DNA of 64,000 bases from Gammaproteobacteria bacterium (GTDB lineage: Bacteria > Pseudomonadota > Gammaproteobacteria > Eutrophobiales > Eutrophobiaceae), in assembly GCA_012103475.1 (NCBI GenBank), contig WLWS01000002.1, positions 547,234 through 611,233 on the forward strand, read 5' to 3'. Under the pieces are notes generated by a model. The model was not told the origin of the DNA, did no database searches, and worked only from the letters and a program-made list of their open reading frames with translations. Both the position numbers and the translations under genes were made by a program. Positions 1-9,896 of this stretch are shown here, in pieces; the stretch's first letter is position 1, and each line of letters starts with the position of its first letter.

Positions 1-229
1 GCAAATTGACGTGGAAATAAATTGCTAAAAGAGCCGCCAAAAAGGTTTGCCCGGGAACCGGCATGAATGCCAGAAATAAACCAATTGCAATGCCCCCTGC
101 AGCAGAATGACGGTTCAGATGAAAGATATTCGGATCGTGCAGAATACTGCCCAGCTTGCCTAATTGGCGATGCTGGCGGAATTCGTGATGCTCAGGTAAT
201 AAGCCCTTGAAAAAACCTCTAAGTCCCAT
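1..229 (-). CDS. DUF2062 domain protein (partial, N-terminus)
   Basis: The reading frame starts at the ATG complementary to 227-229 and runs off the left edge, giving about 76 residues. The protein begins MGLRGFFKGLLPEHHEF and continues with an HDPNIFHLNRHS stretch and a hydrophobic Gly/Ala-rich segment with MPVPGQ. This matches the DUF2062 family of small inner-membrane proteins, which is commonly divergent from comEC in gammaproteobacteria, as here. Its function is unknown. The C-terminal part is outside the window. Confidence 0.8.
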   Translation of the reverse strand, partial: MGLRGFFKGLLPEHHEFRQHRQLGKLGSILHDPNIFHLNRHSAAGGIAIGLFLAFMPVPGQTFLAALLAIYFHVNL

Positions 230-299
230 ATCAAATTGATTTACTACGCGTCGAAAAGCGCGCTATTATAACTGAATATCCATACAAGGACGTATTGGA

Positions 300-2588
300 A
301 TGCGAAAAGGAAGTCTGTTTTTTTTGGCCGGTATTCTCAGTTTATTAATTTTTGATGAGCTGCCACAAATATGGCTGCTGGCGATTGCGCCCCTGGCGGT
401 TTTTCTGAGTATTCGTTTCCCCGTGTTTTCATGCCCGTGCTTTTTTATTTGCGGATTCCTGTGGGCGCTTTTTCGTGCTGATCTGATTCTGGAGTGCAGA
501 CTAGCTCCCGAACTTGAAGGCGAAAAACTGTATATAGAAGGTGTAGTTAGTGGCCTTCCTGAGAGGACCGGCAGTAGTGCCCGATTCCTGTTTAAAATTC
601 ATAAGCTAAAAAACTCCTCAGGCATACCCCAGGGGTTCCCCGACAAAATACGACTTCACTGGTTCGAGTCTGAACAAGACATGGTGCCGGGTGACATATG
701 GCAATTGAAAGTTAAGCTGAAAATACCAAATGGGTTCAGGAACCCCGGAGGATTCGATTACGAGGGCTGGCTTTTTCAGCAAAATATTGGTGCCACAGGA
801 TATGTATTAAGGGATAAGTACAATAAACAACTGAAAAGCTCGCTAGAAGAGGGACTTCATCGTTTTCGTTTGCAGGTTCGTCAGAAACTGAGTATTTCAC
901 TAAGTGAGCTTGAGAACTGGGGACTAATACCTGCGCTGGTACTTGGTGATCGAAGCGCTCTTGATAATGAGGAGTGGCGTGTGCTGAGATCGACAGGTAC
1001 AAGTCATCTGTTGGCCATTTCAGGCCTGCATATAGGTTTGGTTGCCGGAATAAGTTTTTTTCTGACGCGCTGGTTATGGCCGCTTGGTGGTATTACCTCA
1101 ATTCTTATACCTGCACCACGTATGGCAGCTGTCGCTGCTATATTGGCAGCCGTGTTGTACGCGGCGATGGCTGGATTCTCAATTCCGACGCAACGTGCAC
1201 TGATCATGTTGTCTGTTTTTTTTCTGACGATTATATTATCCAGAAAGCTGCCTAAATCTACGGTTTTGTCATGGGCTTTATTTCTGGTTCTCATTCTCGA
1301 TCCCTTTTCCGTAATGTCAGCAGGGTTCTGGCTATCTTTTGCAGCAATTGCCGTTATCCTGTTTGGTATGTCCTCTCGCTTGCATAACCGCAGTCTTTGG
1401 TGGCGTTGGGGCAGGGTTCAACTATTGATCGTTGTTGGCTTGTTTCCCTTGCTGGTCTTCTGGTTTCAGCAGATACCGGTTTTCTCGATTCTGGCCAATG
1501 TAATTTTCGTGCCATGGGTAAGCATGATATCCGTTCCGCTCATTTTACTTGGCAGTCTAGTTCTCTGGCTAAGTGAGTCGTCTGGAGTTTTTTTCCTGCA
1601 GGTCGGTATCGACAGTATTAATCTATTTTGGCCGATGTTGAGCGCACTGGAAGCTCTGGATATTAGCCTTTATCGTTTTCAAAACACTACTTATCCGGCT
1701 TTGTGTCTCGCATTAGTGGGTAGTTTTCTGCTTATTTCTCCGAAGGGGCTACCGGGCAAGTGGCTAGGTTTAGTCTGGTGTTTACCGCTATTTTTCCCAA
1801 TTAAAGAGCCGATCGAAAAAGGCGAATTTAGATTTTCACTGCTGGATGTCGGCCAAGGTATGTCTGCGGTGCTGCAGACAGAAAATCACGTGCTTTTGTT
1901 TGATGCCGGACCACGTTTTAGTAAAGACTTTGACGCAGGAAGTGCTGTGGTCTTGCCTTATCTGGCTAAAGCGGGAGTAAATGAAGTGGATATTCTGATA
2001 CAAAGCCATGGTGACAACGACCATATTGGAGGCCTGGCTAAAATACTTGAATCGCTAGCAATAGGGCAGATTCTCACTAGTGTGCCTGATTCTGTAAAAC
2101 ATAAGAACGTTAGTTTTTGTCAACGAGGGATGGCGTGGACCTGGGATGAGGTTCACTTCGAGATACTACATCCAGAGCATGGAGATTCATTTAAGGGCAA
2201 TAATCTCTCCTGTGTCCTCAAAATACGTAACGCCAGCTATTCGGTTTTACTTACCGGAGATATTGAAAAACAGGCTGAATCCAGATTGCTAAGCCGCGAT
2301 TATCAAAAATTGGAATCGACCATATTGGTTGTGCCACATCATGGCAGCCGCACATCTTCAATGCGTCTTTTTGTACAGGCTGTATCACCCGACTATGCCT
2401 TGTTTGCGGTCGGATATCGGAATCGCTTCGCTTTCCCAAAAAAGGATATAATTATGCGCTATCAACAAATTGATGCTGAAATGTTAAGCACAGCTGAGAA
2501 TGGTGCTATTGAATTCATAGTCGGAAAGACACAAGTAAGAGTCAATGCTTATCGTCAGGACGCACAGCGTTTCTGGCACAGGCGTTGA
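300..2588 (+). CDS. comEC: ComEC/Rec2 DNA-uptake channel protein
   Basis: Predicted inner-membrane channel that carries single-stranded DNA into the cytoplasm during natural transformation. At 762 residues it is full length for the family. It has an N-terminal hydrophobic block, the ComEC competence domain (residues about 205-480, with GTSHLLAISGLHIG and many membrane segments), and a C-terminal metallo-beta-lactamase-like domain from about residue 510. That domain shows LLDVGQGMSAVL, the metal-binding HGDNDH at about 570-575, and VVPHHGS near 680. The ATG start has an AAGGA ribosome site 8 bases upstream. The gene precedes exbB-exbD-lpxK, a common gammaproteobacterial order. No other competence genes are present, so natural transformation is inferred only from the family. 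Confidence 0.95.
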   Translation: MRKGSLFFLAGILSLLIFDELPQIWLLAIAPLAVFLSIRFPVFSCPCFFICGFLWALFRADLILECRLAPELEGEKLYIEGVVSGLPERTGSSARFLFKIHKLKNSSGIPQGFPDKIRLHWFESEQDMVPGDIWQLKVKLKIPNGFRNPGGFDYEGWLFQQNIGATGYVLRDKYNKQLKSSLEEGLHRFRLQVRQKLSISLSELENWGLIPALVLGDRSALDNEEWRVLRSTGTSHLLAISGLHIGLVAGISFFLTRWLWPLGGITSILIPAPRMAAVAAILAAVLYAAMAGFSIPTQRALIMLSVFFLTIILSRKLPKSTVLSWALFLVLILDPFSVMSAGFWLSFAAIAVILFGMSSRLHNRSLWWRWGRVQLLIVVGLFPLLVFWFQQIPVFSILANVIFVPWVSMISVPLILLGSLVLWLSESSGVFFLQVGIDSINLFWPMLSALEALDISLYRFQNTTYPALCLALVGSFLLISPKGLPGKWLGLVWCLPLFFPIKEPIEKGEFRFSLLDVGQGMSAVLQTENHVLLFDAGPRFSKDFDAGSAVVLPYLAKAGVNEVDILIQSHGDNDHIGGLAKILESLAIGQILTSVPDSVKHKNVSFCQRGMAWTWDEVHFEILHPEHGDSFKGNNLSCVLKIRNASYSVLLTGDIEKQAESRLLSRDYQKLESTILVVPHHGSRTSSMRLFVQAVSPDYALFAVGYRNRFAFPKKDIIMRYQQIDAEMLSTAENGAIEFIVGKTQVRVNAYRQDAQRFWHRR

Positions 2589-2622
2589 TTGAGCGGATAT
2601 CAACAAGAATAAGGGGTAGAAG

Positions 2623-3258
2623 GTGCTCGAATTAATCAAGGCAGGCGGTTTTTTAATGTGGCCGTTATTACTATGTTCGGTGATTGCCGCAGCGATTGTT
2701 GCTGAGCGGTTCTGGACACTTCAGTCCAAGCGGGTGACTCCCAAAAATCTGGTAGCTCAGATCTGGCAATGGGATAAAGTGGGACATCTGGATGCCAAAC
2801 GAATTCAGGATTTGCGACTTGCTTCTCCTTTAGGCAGAGTCCTGACCGCTGGTTTGGTCAATCGACAACATCAGCGCGAGGTGATGAAGGAAAGCATTGA
2901 AGAGGTCGGCCGGCATGTGGCTCATGATCTGGAAAGATTCTTAAATACGCTGGGGACGATAGCGTCAATTACGCCATTATTGGGACTTTTGGGCACTGTT
3001 ATAGGCATGATAAAGGTTTTTACCGTCATCACGGCTCAGGGGGTGGGTGATCCAGCAGTGTTGGCCGAAGGTATCTCAGAGGCCTTGATAACTACAGCGG
3101 CCGGGCTTACGGTCGCTATACCCTCACTTATGTTCTATCGTTATTTTCGAGGGCGAATCGATGAGTTGGTTGTGTCAATGGAGCAGGAAGCCATGAAAAT
3201 GATTGAAGTTATGCATGGTCAGCGCGAAAAAGACGAAGAAAGCGGGTCGACCGAATGA
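2623..3258 (+). CDS. exbB: ExbB/TolQ-family proton channel subunit
   Basis: Inner-membrane subunit of a proton-driven motor that energises outer-membrane transport (ExbB-ExbD-TonB type) or envelope maintenance (Tol type). The 211-residue protein has three membrane segments: an N-terminal one (about residues 10-26), and two in the MotA/TolQ/ExbB domain, including ASITPLLGLLGTVIGMIKVF and the ALITTAAGLTVAIPSL helix. The start is a GTG preceded by AAGGGG. The stop overlaps the start of exbD by four bases, which indicates translational coupling. Next to lpxK and comEC this is usually annotated ExbB. No tonB or tolA lies nearby, so the partner is not shown. Confidence 0.9.
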   Translation: MLELIKAGGFLMWPLLLCSVIAAAIVAERFWTLQSKRVTPKNLVAQIWQWDKVGHLDAKRIQDLRLASPLGRVLTAGLVNRQHQREVMKESIEEVGRHVAHDLERFLNTLGTIASITPLLGLLGTVIGMIKVFTVITAQGVGDPAVLAEGISEALITTAAGLTVAIPSLMFYRYFRGRIDELVVSMEQEAMKMIEVMHGQREKDEESGSTE

Positions 3259-3680
3259 ACCTTCGTTCCCAGCGCAGAGAAGAACTGGAGCTGAATATAA
3301 CGCCACTTATCGATGTGGTGTTTCTTTTACTGATATTTTTTATGGTTTCAACCACATTTGAACGAGAATCAGAAATAAATATCACACTGCCGGAAGCCAG
3401 TGAGGAATATACAGAATCGGAGCTGGATCAGATTGAAATAGCAATCGATAAAGACGGAAGAGTATTCGTCAACAATGAGTCTTTACTTAACTCTCAGACG
3501 AATACCATACGCGATGCCTTGCAGAATGCGCTGTACGATTTGTCTGATCCTCAGGTGATTATCAACGCTGATGCGGGTGCAACACACCAGATGGTGGTTC
3601 GTGTCATGGACGCTGCACGACAGCTGGATCTGGTTAAAATTACTTTCGCTACTCAGGGATTAGAAGACAGCGGCGAGTAA
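3255..3680 (+). CDS. exbD: ExbD/TolR-family protein
   Basis: Partner of the preceding ExbB-like subunit in a proton-motive-force-driven motor. The 141-residue protein has a short cytoplasmic N-terminus, one membrane helix beginning NITPLIDVVFLLLIFFMV, and a periplasmic ExbD/TolR domain. The Asp in PLIDVVF is the conserved protonatable residue of the family. It overlaps exbB by ATGA and precedes lpxK, so it belongs to the same operon. The substrate or partner transporter is not visible here. Confidence 0.9.
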   Translation: MNLRSQRREELELNITPLIDVVFLLLIFFMVSTTFERESEINITLPEASEEYTESELDQIEIAIDKDGRVFVNNESLLNSQTNTIRDALQNALYDLSDPQVIINADAGATHQMVVRVMDAARQLDLVKITFATQGLEDSGE

Positions 3681-3703
3681 GTGTAAGCACGCGAACTGAA
3701 AGC

Positions 3704-4696
3704 ATGTTTACCCGTCAATTTGTAGAAAAACTCTGGTACCAGGGGCATCCTCTGGCATACCTGCTATATCCCCTCGGGTGGTTATTCGCATTGTTCGTAT
3801 CGATCCGACGTGTAGCTTACTTGAGTGGTATTCTCCCTGTACAAAACGTTCCTGTCCCGGTGATTGTTGTCGGTAATATTACTGTTGGTGGAACGGGTAA
3901 AACGCCACTGATAATCTGGCTTGGCGAATATTTGAAAGAGAGAGGAATGAAACCGGGCTTTATTAGTCGCGGCTATGGAGGTAAATCCAGAAAGTGGCCG
4001 CAACAGGTCCGTTCTGACAGCAATCCGCTATTGGTTGGCGACGAACCGGTATTAATTGCACAACGAACCGCTTGTCCCGTAGCGGTATCTCCCAATCGCT
4101 ATATTGCTGCAAAAGAGCTCTTGGAACACACTGATTGCGACATTTTGCTTTGTGATGACGGACTACAACATTTAAGTCTCTACAGGAATCTTGAAATTGC
4201 GGTAATTGACGGTGATCGTAGATTCGGTAATGGTCAATGTTTGCCGGCGGGACCCTTGCGTGAGTCTGTTCGTCAACTTGATTCTGTGGACATGATTGTC
4301 GGAAATTCTAAAGCTGGCAAAAACGAGTTTTTGATGGAGTATCTATACGGTGACATCATATCGCTTAGCGATCCAGACAAAATCCTCGACAAAGAATCAC
4401 TAAAAGGACAGGCTGTTCACATTATCGCTGGTATCGGGAATCCTCAACGATATTTTTCTTATCTGCGGAGTCTGGGTGTTCAGGCTATCAAACATGAATT
4501 TCCCGATCATCATGAGTATTTTCTTAGTGATTTGGAATTCGATGATGAATTACCAGTCGTCATGACAGAAAAAGATGCAGTAAAATGTCGTGCATTCGGA
4601 AAAGATAATTGCTGGTATTTGAAAGTCGATGTGAAAATGCACACAAGCTTCGAGCATCGCCTCAACATATTACTGAAGGACCTTAAACATGGATAA
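3704..4696 (+). CDS. lpxK: Tetraacyldisaccharide 4'-kinase LpxK
   Basis: Phosphorylates the 4' position of tetraacyldisaccharide-1-phosphate to make lipid IVA in lipid A synthesis, at the cytoplasmic face of the inner membrane. The 330-residue length is normal. An N-terminal hydrophobic anchor ([15 protein letters not shown]) is followed by the P-loop [12 protein letters not shown] at about residues 56-68, then SRGYGG and DDGLQH motifs typical of LpxK. It lies between exbD and the Trm112/kdsB pair, and its 3' end overlaps the next gene by 8 bases. Its presence shows a lipid-A-containing outer membrane. Confidence 0.96.
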   Translation: MFTRQFVEKLWYQGHPLAYLLYPLGWLFALFVSIRRVAYLSGILPVQNVPVPVIVVGNITVGGTGKTPLIIWLGEYLKERGMKPGFISRGYGGKSRKWPQQVRSDSNPLLVGDEPVLIAQRTACPVAVSPNRYIAAKELLEHTDCDILLCDDGLQHLSLYRNLEIAVIDGDRRFGNGQCLPAGPLRESVRQLDSVDMIVGNSKAGKNEFLMEYLYGDIISLSDPDKILDKESLKGQAVHIIAGIGNPQRYFSYLRSLGVQAIKHEFPDHHEYFLSDLEFDDELPVVMTEKDAVKCRAFGKDNCWYLKVDVKMHTSFEHRLNILLKDLKHG

Positions 4697-4880
4697 AAAG
4701 CTGTTAGACATACTTGTATGCCCAGTCACTAAAGGATCTTTAATCTACGACAAGCAAAATGCTGAACTGATTTCCTGCTCTGCGAAACTTGCCTATCCGA
4801 TTCGAGACGAGATACCAATTATGTTAGAAGATGAAGCAAGAAAACTTTCTGAAGAAGAGCTGGAGAAGCACCGGGGGTGA
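4689..4880 (+). CDS. Trm112 family protein (YcaR-like)
   Basis: Small 63-residue protein of the Trm112/YcaR family. It begins [18 protein letters not shown] and continues with [18 protein letters not shown]. Trm112 proteins in eukaryotes and archaea are zinc-binding activators of methyltransferases; the bacterial role is unclear. Only some of the zinc-ligand cysteines are present (one in LVCP, one in ISCS), as is common in gammaproteobacterial YcaR. It overlaps lpxK upstream and kdsB downstream (TGA overlapping the GTG start), giving tight translational coupling in the lipid A/Kdo operon. Confidence 0.9.
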   Translation: MDKKLLDILVCPVTKGSLIYDKQNAELISCSAKLAYPIRDEIPIMLEDEARKLSEEELEKHRG

Positions 4881-5641
4881 GCTTTTCATTCCATGTTGTC
4901 ATTCCCAGTCGCTTTGACTCAAGTCGACTTCCCGGGAAACCTTTGCTGGAAATAGGTGACAAATCGCTTTTGCAACATGTGTATGATTCAGCCAGAGACA
5001 GCGATGCTGAAAAGATTATCATAGCCACCGATGATGAACGTATTGAAGATTCTGCACGCTCATACGGTGCAGACGTTATCATAACTGCTAAAGATCATCT
5101 TTCAGGAACCGATCGAATTGCTGAAGTGATTAAACTCAGAAATCTGGCCGATGATTTGATTATTGTGAATGTTCAGGGTGATGAATATGGATTGCCGGCA
5201 AGGCTCATAAATCAGGTAGCTTTAGCACTCGAGAAAAACCCCGGGAGCGTTATGGCTACTTTATGTGAAAGAATAGAAAGTGCAGAAGAATTTAATAATC
5301 CGGCTGTCGTAAAAGTGGTGCGTGATATCCACGGGTCGGCTTTGTATTTCAGCAGGTCAGGAATTCCTTCAGGCCTGGGAAATCAAAACAGCCAAACTGA
5401 TAAGACCTCAATCTACAGGCATATCGGTTTATACGCGTATAGGGCAGGTTTCTTACGAAAGTATTCTGAATTAAAACCGTGCGAACTGGAAAGTAATGAA
5501 AGTCTCGAGCAGTTACGAGTGTTATACAACGGATACTCAATTCATGTTGCCGAGGCGGAAACGATTGCTGGGGTTGGTGTTGATACAGAGGCAGACTTAA
5601 AAAAAGTCCGCGAAAGTGTGACTAGCGATTACGAAAAGTAA
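4877..5641 (+). CDS. kdsB: 3-deoxy-manno-octulosonate cytidylyltransferase KdsB
   Basis: Activates Kdo with CTP to CMP-Kdo for the lipopolysaccharide inner core, in the cytoplasm. The 254-residue length is typical. The N-terminal nucleotidyltransferase signature [20 protein letters not shown] is clear, followed by [11 protein letters not shown] and a VNVQGDEYG motif. The GTG start overlaps the stop of the Trm112 gene. The last 20 bases overlap head-to-head with the 3' end of infA on the other strand, leaving no room for an intergenic terminator. Confidence 0.95.
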   Translation: MSFSFHVVIPSRFDSSRLPGKPLLEIGDKSLLQHVYDSARDSDAEKIIIATDDERIEDSARSYGADVIITAKDHLSGTDRIAEVIKLRNLADDLIIVNVQGDEYGLPARLINQVALALEKNPGSVMATLCERIESAEEFNNPAVVKVVRDIHGSALYFSRSGIPSGLGNQNSQTDKTSIYRHIGLYAYRAGFLRKYSELKPCELESNESLEQLRVLYNGYSIHVAEAETIAGVGVDTEADLKKVRESVTSDYEK

Positions 5642-5840
5642 TTCTTCCTTTGCTTAGATCATAGGGGGTCATTTCAACGGTGACCTTATCACCAGTGAGG
5701 ATACGGATATAGTGTTTGCGCATCTTTCCTGAAATGTGAGCCGTTATGACGTGACCGTTTTCAAGTTCGACTCGAAACATAGTGTTAGGTAGAGTCTCCA
5801 CGACTGTGCCTTCCATTTCAATCTGGTCTTCTTTTGCCAT
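5622..5840 (-). CDS. infA: Translation initiation factor IF-1
   Basis: IF-1 binds the ribosomal A site during initiation. The 72-residue protein begins [19 protein letters not shown] and covers one S1/OB-fold domain ending in ITFRNR. I chose the inner ATG at 5840 because it has an AAGGA site directly upstream and gives the universal IF-1 N-terminus. The frame stays open upstream for 17 more codons, but these do not resemble the family. The 3' end overlaps kdsB by 20 bases on the opposite strand. Confidence 0.97.
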   Translation of the reverse strand: MAKEDQIEMEGTVVETLPNTMFRVELENGHVITAHISGKMRKHYIRILTGDKVTVEMTPYDLSKGRITFRNR

Positions 5841-5920
5841 TTTTTCCTTAGGATTATTTAAAAGAGGCGCATTTTGCCTCAATTCATACAAACAGGCAAA
5901 GCTTCTTGCTGTGAATCGTA

Positions 5921-6634
5921 TCAGGGGTCCCGATACCAGTCGTTATTTCGATAATATTCCATCGGCTGGTATTCAGTTTTATAGCTCATCTTTCTGCAAT
6001 CTTTTATCCAGTAGCCGAGATAAACCCAGCTTAACTCCCTTTTACGAGCTTCTTCGATCTGGGCGAGAACTGCAAAACGTCCGGGACTTCTGGCGCTGAA
6101 CTCCGGGTCGAAATAGGTATAAACAGCAGAAATCGCGTTTTCCATGATGTCTGCTATTGCCACTCCCACCAGCTGTTTCGATTCTCGTACTCGCATTTCG
6201 AAAAATTCTGTTTCCGCCCAGCTGGCCGTAAGAAACTGTAAATAACTGTCCTGCGTCGGGTTATCCATCCCACCACCAGTGTGGCGTTGTGCAAGATACT
6301 TTTCAAATAGCTCGAAATGCTCTTGCCTGAATTCAGATGGATGGCTGGTGAAACTTAAATCCTGATTCTGTCTGATGTTTCTTTTTTGATTTCGAGAAGG
6401 CTTGAATTCTTGCACCGGAATACGAATAGGAACACAGGAGCTACAGTTGTCACAGTGAGGAGTGTACAAATGCTCACCACTGCGGCGAAAACCGCAATCT
6501 GCCAGAGCGGAGTAGAGCCGGGTATCTTTGGGAAACCGGGGATCAGCAAAAAGAGTAGTCGCGTCTTGTCCGGGCAGATAATTACAATCATGCGGAGGAG
6601 TCGCATAAAAACTGAGTTTCTGCTCCTGCGTCAT
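5921..6634 (-). CDS. bpt: Aspartate/glutamate leucyltransferase (Bpt)
   Basis: Transfers leucine from Leu-tRNA to proteins with N-terminal Asp or Glu, marking them for ClpAP by the bacterial N-end rule. The 237-residue protein has the ATE-type N-terminal domain with the Cys-rich stretch [15 protein letters not shown] (about residues 60-75). The C-terminal GNAT-like domain contains YTYFDPEFS and LGYWIKDC. It directly follows aat on the minus strand (end to start overlap of one base), so the two transferases of the same pathway are co-transcribed. Confidence 0.93.
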   Translation of the reverse strand: MTQEQKLSFYATPPHDCNYLPGQDATTLFADPRFPKDTRLYSALADCGFRRSGEHLYTPHCDNCSSCVPIRIPVQEFKPSRNQKRNIRQNQDLSFTSHPSEFRQEHFELFEKYLAQRHTGGGMDNPTQDSYLQFLTASWAETEFFEMRVRESKQLVGVAIADIMENAISAVYTYFDPEFSARSPGRFAVLAQIEEARKRELSWVYLGYWIKDCRKMSYKTEYQPMEYYRNNDWYRDP

Positions 6635-7371
6635 TACTCTAGAACTCCGACGGGCCAGTTCGTTACAGGAGAGAGTGAGCTTGCAAAATTACCTAGTATA
6701 TTACTGAACAGTTCTCTGGCTACTGGTTTTGCCCCAAGGCTTTGTAAATGATGAGAGTGCACCTGACAATCGATCATGCGAAAGCCAAGTGCGTCGATAG
6801 TGCGTGCCAGTGCAACCAATGCAACTTTGGATGAGTCTGTTTTACGGCTGAACATAGATTCACCAAAAAATACCCGATCTATCGCAACCCCGTATAAACC
6901 ACCGACCAGCTCACCTTCGTGCCAGGCTTCTACTGACACGGCGAAACCCTGCTCATGAAGCTGTATGTAGGCTTGCATCATTTCCTGTGTTATCCAGGTG
7001 CCGGAATTATCCTTTCGTGTCTCGGCGCATTTTTTTATGACATCCGCAAACGCTGTGTTGAATGTTATCTGATAAATATTCTTGCGTAGTGTTTTATTCA
7101 AACTTCTGGAAATTTTTACTTGATCTGGTTCCAGCACGCAACGCGGATCAGGAGACCACCACAAGATAGGTTGTCCGTCGCTATACCAGGGGAAAATACC
7201 TTTCTGGTAGGCACTGAGGAGTCTCTTGATACTGAGATCGCCGCCGATTGCTAGCAGGCCATCAGGATCACGCAGGGCTGAGCCAAGTTCAGGAAAGTCG
7301 CTTGCGATCTTGTTTTCGGCAACCCAGTAAAGCTGATTGTCGCTGACTTGTCCTTTACCTATTGTGGTCAT
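6634..7371 (-). CDS. aat: Leucyl/phenylalanyl-tRNA--protein transferase
   Basis: Adds Leu or Phe from aminoacyl-tRNA to proteins with N-terminal Lys or Arg, completing N-degron recognition with Bpt. The 245-residue length fits the family. Visible motifs include GGDLSIKRLLSAYQKGIFPW, WWSPDPRCVL and GGLYGVAIDRVFFGESMFS, all typical of Aat. It is translationally coupled to the upstream acetyltransferase-like gene (ATGA overlap) and to bpt downstream. In Pseudomonas trxB is often nearby; it is absent here. Confidence 0.95.
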   Translation of the reverse strand: MTTIGKGQVSDNQLYWVAENKIASDFPELGSALRDPDGLLAIGGDLSIKRLLSAYQKGIFPWYSDGQPILWWSPDPRCVLEPDQVKISRSLNKTLRKNIYQITFNTAFADVIKKCAETRKDNSGTWITQEMMQAYIQLHEQGFAVSVEAWHEGELVGGLYGVAIDRVFFGESMFSRKTDSSKVALVALARTIDALGFRMIDCQVHSHHLQSLGAKPVARELFSNILGNFASSLSPVTNWPVGVLE

Positions 7372-8519
7372 TGTGGCGATTTGTAAGGTGAGTGCTGTTT
7401 CATGCTGTCAATATAATAGTCAATTTCCCTAGTTTCCTGCATCAGAAAATTATTAACACTATCTCGAAAACCCTCATGTTTAATCCAATGATATGACCAT
7501 GTCGATACCGGGATAAAACCTCGTCTGAGTTTGTGCTCACCCTGAACTCCTGCATCGACAACACTCAGATTATTTTTTATACAGTAATCTATGGTTTGGT
7601 AGTAACACAACTCAAAATGTAAAAATGGCAGATCTTCACTACAACCCCAATGCCGACCATAGACAGTGTCCTTACCAAGCATAGCAAATGCCCCGGCTAC
7701 GTATTCACCGTTTCTTTTGGCCAGAATGAGTAGAGTTGCATCCGGCATTTCGCGACTCAGGAGTTTGAAGAAATCCAGAGTCAACCTCGGGTTCCCCCAT
7801 CTTTTGTGAAAGGTTGAACAGTAAAAAAGATAAAATGCTGCCCATTGAGCATCAGAGATCTGTTCACCACTTAGCACTTCCACACTGATGCCATTTTCAA
7901 GAGCCTGACGTCTTTCTCGTTTAATTTGTTTACGTTTTTTACTACTCAGGTTCTGAAGGAAATCATCGAAATTCTCATAAGCTTGATTGTGCCAGTGAAA
8001 CTGAAAGCCTTTTCGACGCAATAACTGATGTTTTGCGAAAGCACTACTTTCATTCTCTGCCGGAAACAGACAGTGATAAGAAGAGATATTGGCATCACTG
8101 GCAGTTTTCAGCAGGTTCTCGATAAGAATATTGCGAATAGACCCGGTTTCAGCATAGTTTTCATCGATAAGCAGGCGTTGACCGACAACAGGGGTAAACG
8201 GGATGGCAGAAACCAGTTTCGGGTAGTATTGTCCACCGGCTTTCTCATAGGCATCTGCCCAGGCCCAGTCGAACACAAATTCACCATAAGAGTTTGTTCT
8301 GAAATAAAGTGGCAAGGCCGCAATTAATTTTCCCCCGGCTTCAACTGTAAGATGGCGACTGAACCAGCCTTCCGGTTCTAAACAATTCGTTGATTCAAGC
8401 CCGTAAAGAAACTCATGCTGCAGGAATGGGTTGGAATGGGTGTTTAAGCGGTTCCAGTCGACAGGGTTGATATCAGCAAGGCTTTCCTGATGTTTTATGA
8501 TGAGTTGTGAAGTAGACAA
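7368..8519 (-). CDS. COG3146-type GNAT/FemAB-like acyltransferase
   Basis: A 383-residue protein matching the conserved family annotated as peptidogalycan biosynthesis or GNAT N-acetyltransferase (COG3146). It has a paired GNAT-like fold related to FemAB. Visible family features are HQFL-like FLQHEFLYGLE near the N-terminus, SSKKRKQIKRERRQA in the middle and DAGVQGEHKLRRGF near the C-terminus. The biochemical role is not established. It overlaps aat by four bases and heads the aat-bpt unit, so a link to the N-end-rule enzymes is possible but only from context. Confidence 0.85.
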   Translation of the reverse strand: MSTSQLIIKHQESLADINPVDWNRLNTHSNPFLQHEFLYGLESTNCLEPEGWFSRHLTVEAGGKLIAALPLYFRTNSYGEFVFDWAWADAYEKAGGQYYPKLVSAIPFTPVVGQRLLIDENYAETGSIRNILIENLLKTASDANISSYHCLFPAENESSAFAKHQLLRRKGFQFHWHNQAYENFDDFLQNLSSKKRKQIKRERRQALENGISVEVLSGEQISDAQWAAFYLFYCSTFHKRWGNPRLTLDFFKLLSREMPDATLLILAKRNGEYVAGAFAMLGKDTVYGRHWGCSEDLPFLHFELCYYQTIDYCIKNNLSVVDAGVQGEHKLRRGFIPVSTWSYHWIKHEGFRDSVNNFLMQETREIDYYIDSMKQHSPYKSPQ

Positions 8520-8587
8520 GGACAGCGATTTATCTTAATACCTGGAAAGACATAGCGAAAACAAATGAACTGGCTGATTCGCTGCTA

Positions 8588-9154
8588 TCAATTTATTGGC
8601 GATACACTTATACCTGCGCCTAGTGCGGCAGACATCGCTCTTTTTGATCCACGCAGGGAGAACAGTGTTTCCCTGTAGTCGCCGTTTTCCAGCATGAAGC
8701 GTAATTTCAAACTGACCCCGTTCATAATTCCTGCTATGGCTGATGAAGTCACCTGACCGCTTTCTATATAGCCGAGTATAAATTCGGCCCATGTTTTATC
8801 AGCGAGACAGGGGGCATCATTGATAGAGCGATTTTTTGGCTGGCCGTTATCTATCTGAAAAGTTGGGCAGAAGTTCTTAGGAAAACTTATTAACTCTTTT
8901 GCAAGAGTGAAGCGTGCTCTAACCGCGTTGACTGAATCTTTGTAAACTTCAAGTGTATAACCGTCATCATTTTCAATTATAGCTACACTGGTCGTGGTAT
9001 TAGAATCCATATCACTATGCGTAATGGTGTTCCATTCTGCAGCACTTACTACCGCACAAGCAATTGTCAGGCACAAACTGAGGCCGACCTTTGTTATCAG
9101 GTTTTGGAGGTAAAATCCGGGGACGGTTATACGGTTTAACGCAAATATCATCAA
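8588..9154 (-). CDS. Predicted periplasmic protein of unknown function
   Basis: Not recognised. The 188-residue product has a positively charged start, a hydrophobic segment (VGLSLCLTIACAVVSA) and a likely signal-peptidase site after VVSAAE near residue 39, so it is probably exported. The mature part has a single internal Cys pair (FCPTF and APCLAD) that could form a disulfide. The C-terminus is Ala/Gly-rich without a membrane anchor. It lies 68 bases upstream of the acyltransferase gene on the same strand and may share its transcript. An invasion-associated locus B-like fold is conceivable but not shown. Confidence 0.65.
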   Translation of the reverse strand: MMIFALNRITVPGFYLQNLITKVGLSLCLTIACAVVSAAEWNTITHSDMDSNTTTSVAIIENDDGYTLEVYKDSVNAVRARFTLAKELISFPKNFCPTFQIDNGQPKNRSINDAPCLADKTWAEFILGYIESGQVTSSAIAGIMNGVSLKLRFMLENGDYRETLFSLRGSKRAMSAALGAGISVSPIN

Positions 9155-9308
9155 ATAACCCTGCGTGTATGATTATTTAACAGGCCTGTGAAGTCAGAAA
9201 CTTATCACAGCTCTGAGGCGATTTCACCGGAAACACTGATGTTCATTCATGTTTTATGACGGTTTTCACGAATTAAGACGCAAATTCCGGTAATAGGGGC
9301 TCATCCGC

Positions 9309-9638
9309 CTATTTTGTTTCTTCACCTTTTGTATAAACAGGAAAGGGCATGACATTTTCACCACCTGCACTTTCGCTGATCTTCGCCGTACCTTGCTTGT
9401 TAACTTCGTCAATTCTAATAATTGAATGCATGGGGATATAAGTTCGCACGACATCACTAAATTCTGATTTCAGATTTTCTTCCGATGGATCGAGAACCAG
9501 AGAGGTTTTTTCTCCAAAAACGAGTTTTTCAATTTCTATAAACCCAAACATGGCTCCTTGATCCACGTTTTTGGCATAAACCTCGTAAATCTTGCCCTGA
9601 TTGTGAAATATCACTTTGTACATGGTTTTCCTCGACAT
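9309..9638 (-). CDS. DUF1820 family protein
   Basis: Small cytoplasmic protein of 109 residues (104 if the inner ATG at MYKVIF is used). The sequence MYKVIFHNQGKIYEVYAK and FGFIEIEKLVFGE match the DUF1820 family found widely in gammaproteobacteria, of unknown function. There is no signal peptide or membrane segment, and the C-terminal tail is polar (YTKGEETK). A GGAGC sequence lies just upstream of the start at 9638. It is alone on the minus strand, divergent from ftsK with about 258 bases between them. Confidence 0.85.
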   Translation of the reverse strand: MSRKTMYKVIFHNQGKIYEVYAKNVDQGAMFGFIEIEKLVFGEKTSLVLDPSEENLKSEFSDVVRTYIPMHSIIRIDEVNKQGTAKISESAGGENVMPFPVYTKGEETK

Positions 9639-9896
9639 AATAGCTCCTTAACGCGGTGCGCGATTCTAACATAAATAGTCCGCCTTTATTGATAGTATGA
9701 CCGGTGTTATTCAAAGAGAAAGTGTAGTGGCGGCAGCTATTTTCAGGCCTGGATAAGCGTTCACAAGCAGTCAGTTCCAAACAGCTCTCAGGCTGTAATT
9801 TGCTCAAAACGGCGCTGTAATAATTTGCTCCAGCTGATACAATTCTTTCATAAGAAACATACTCATATCATATTTTTTGACTAAATAGATTTAACT

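Noticed and set aside
5841..5891. 17-codon N-terminal extension of IF-1
   Set aside because: IF-1 is strictly conserved at 72 residues starting MAKED, and the inner ATG has the ribosome site.
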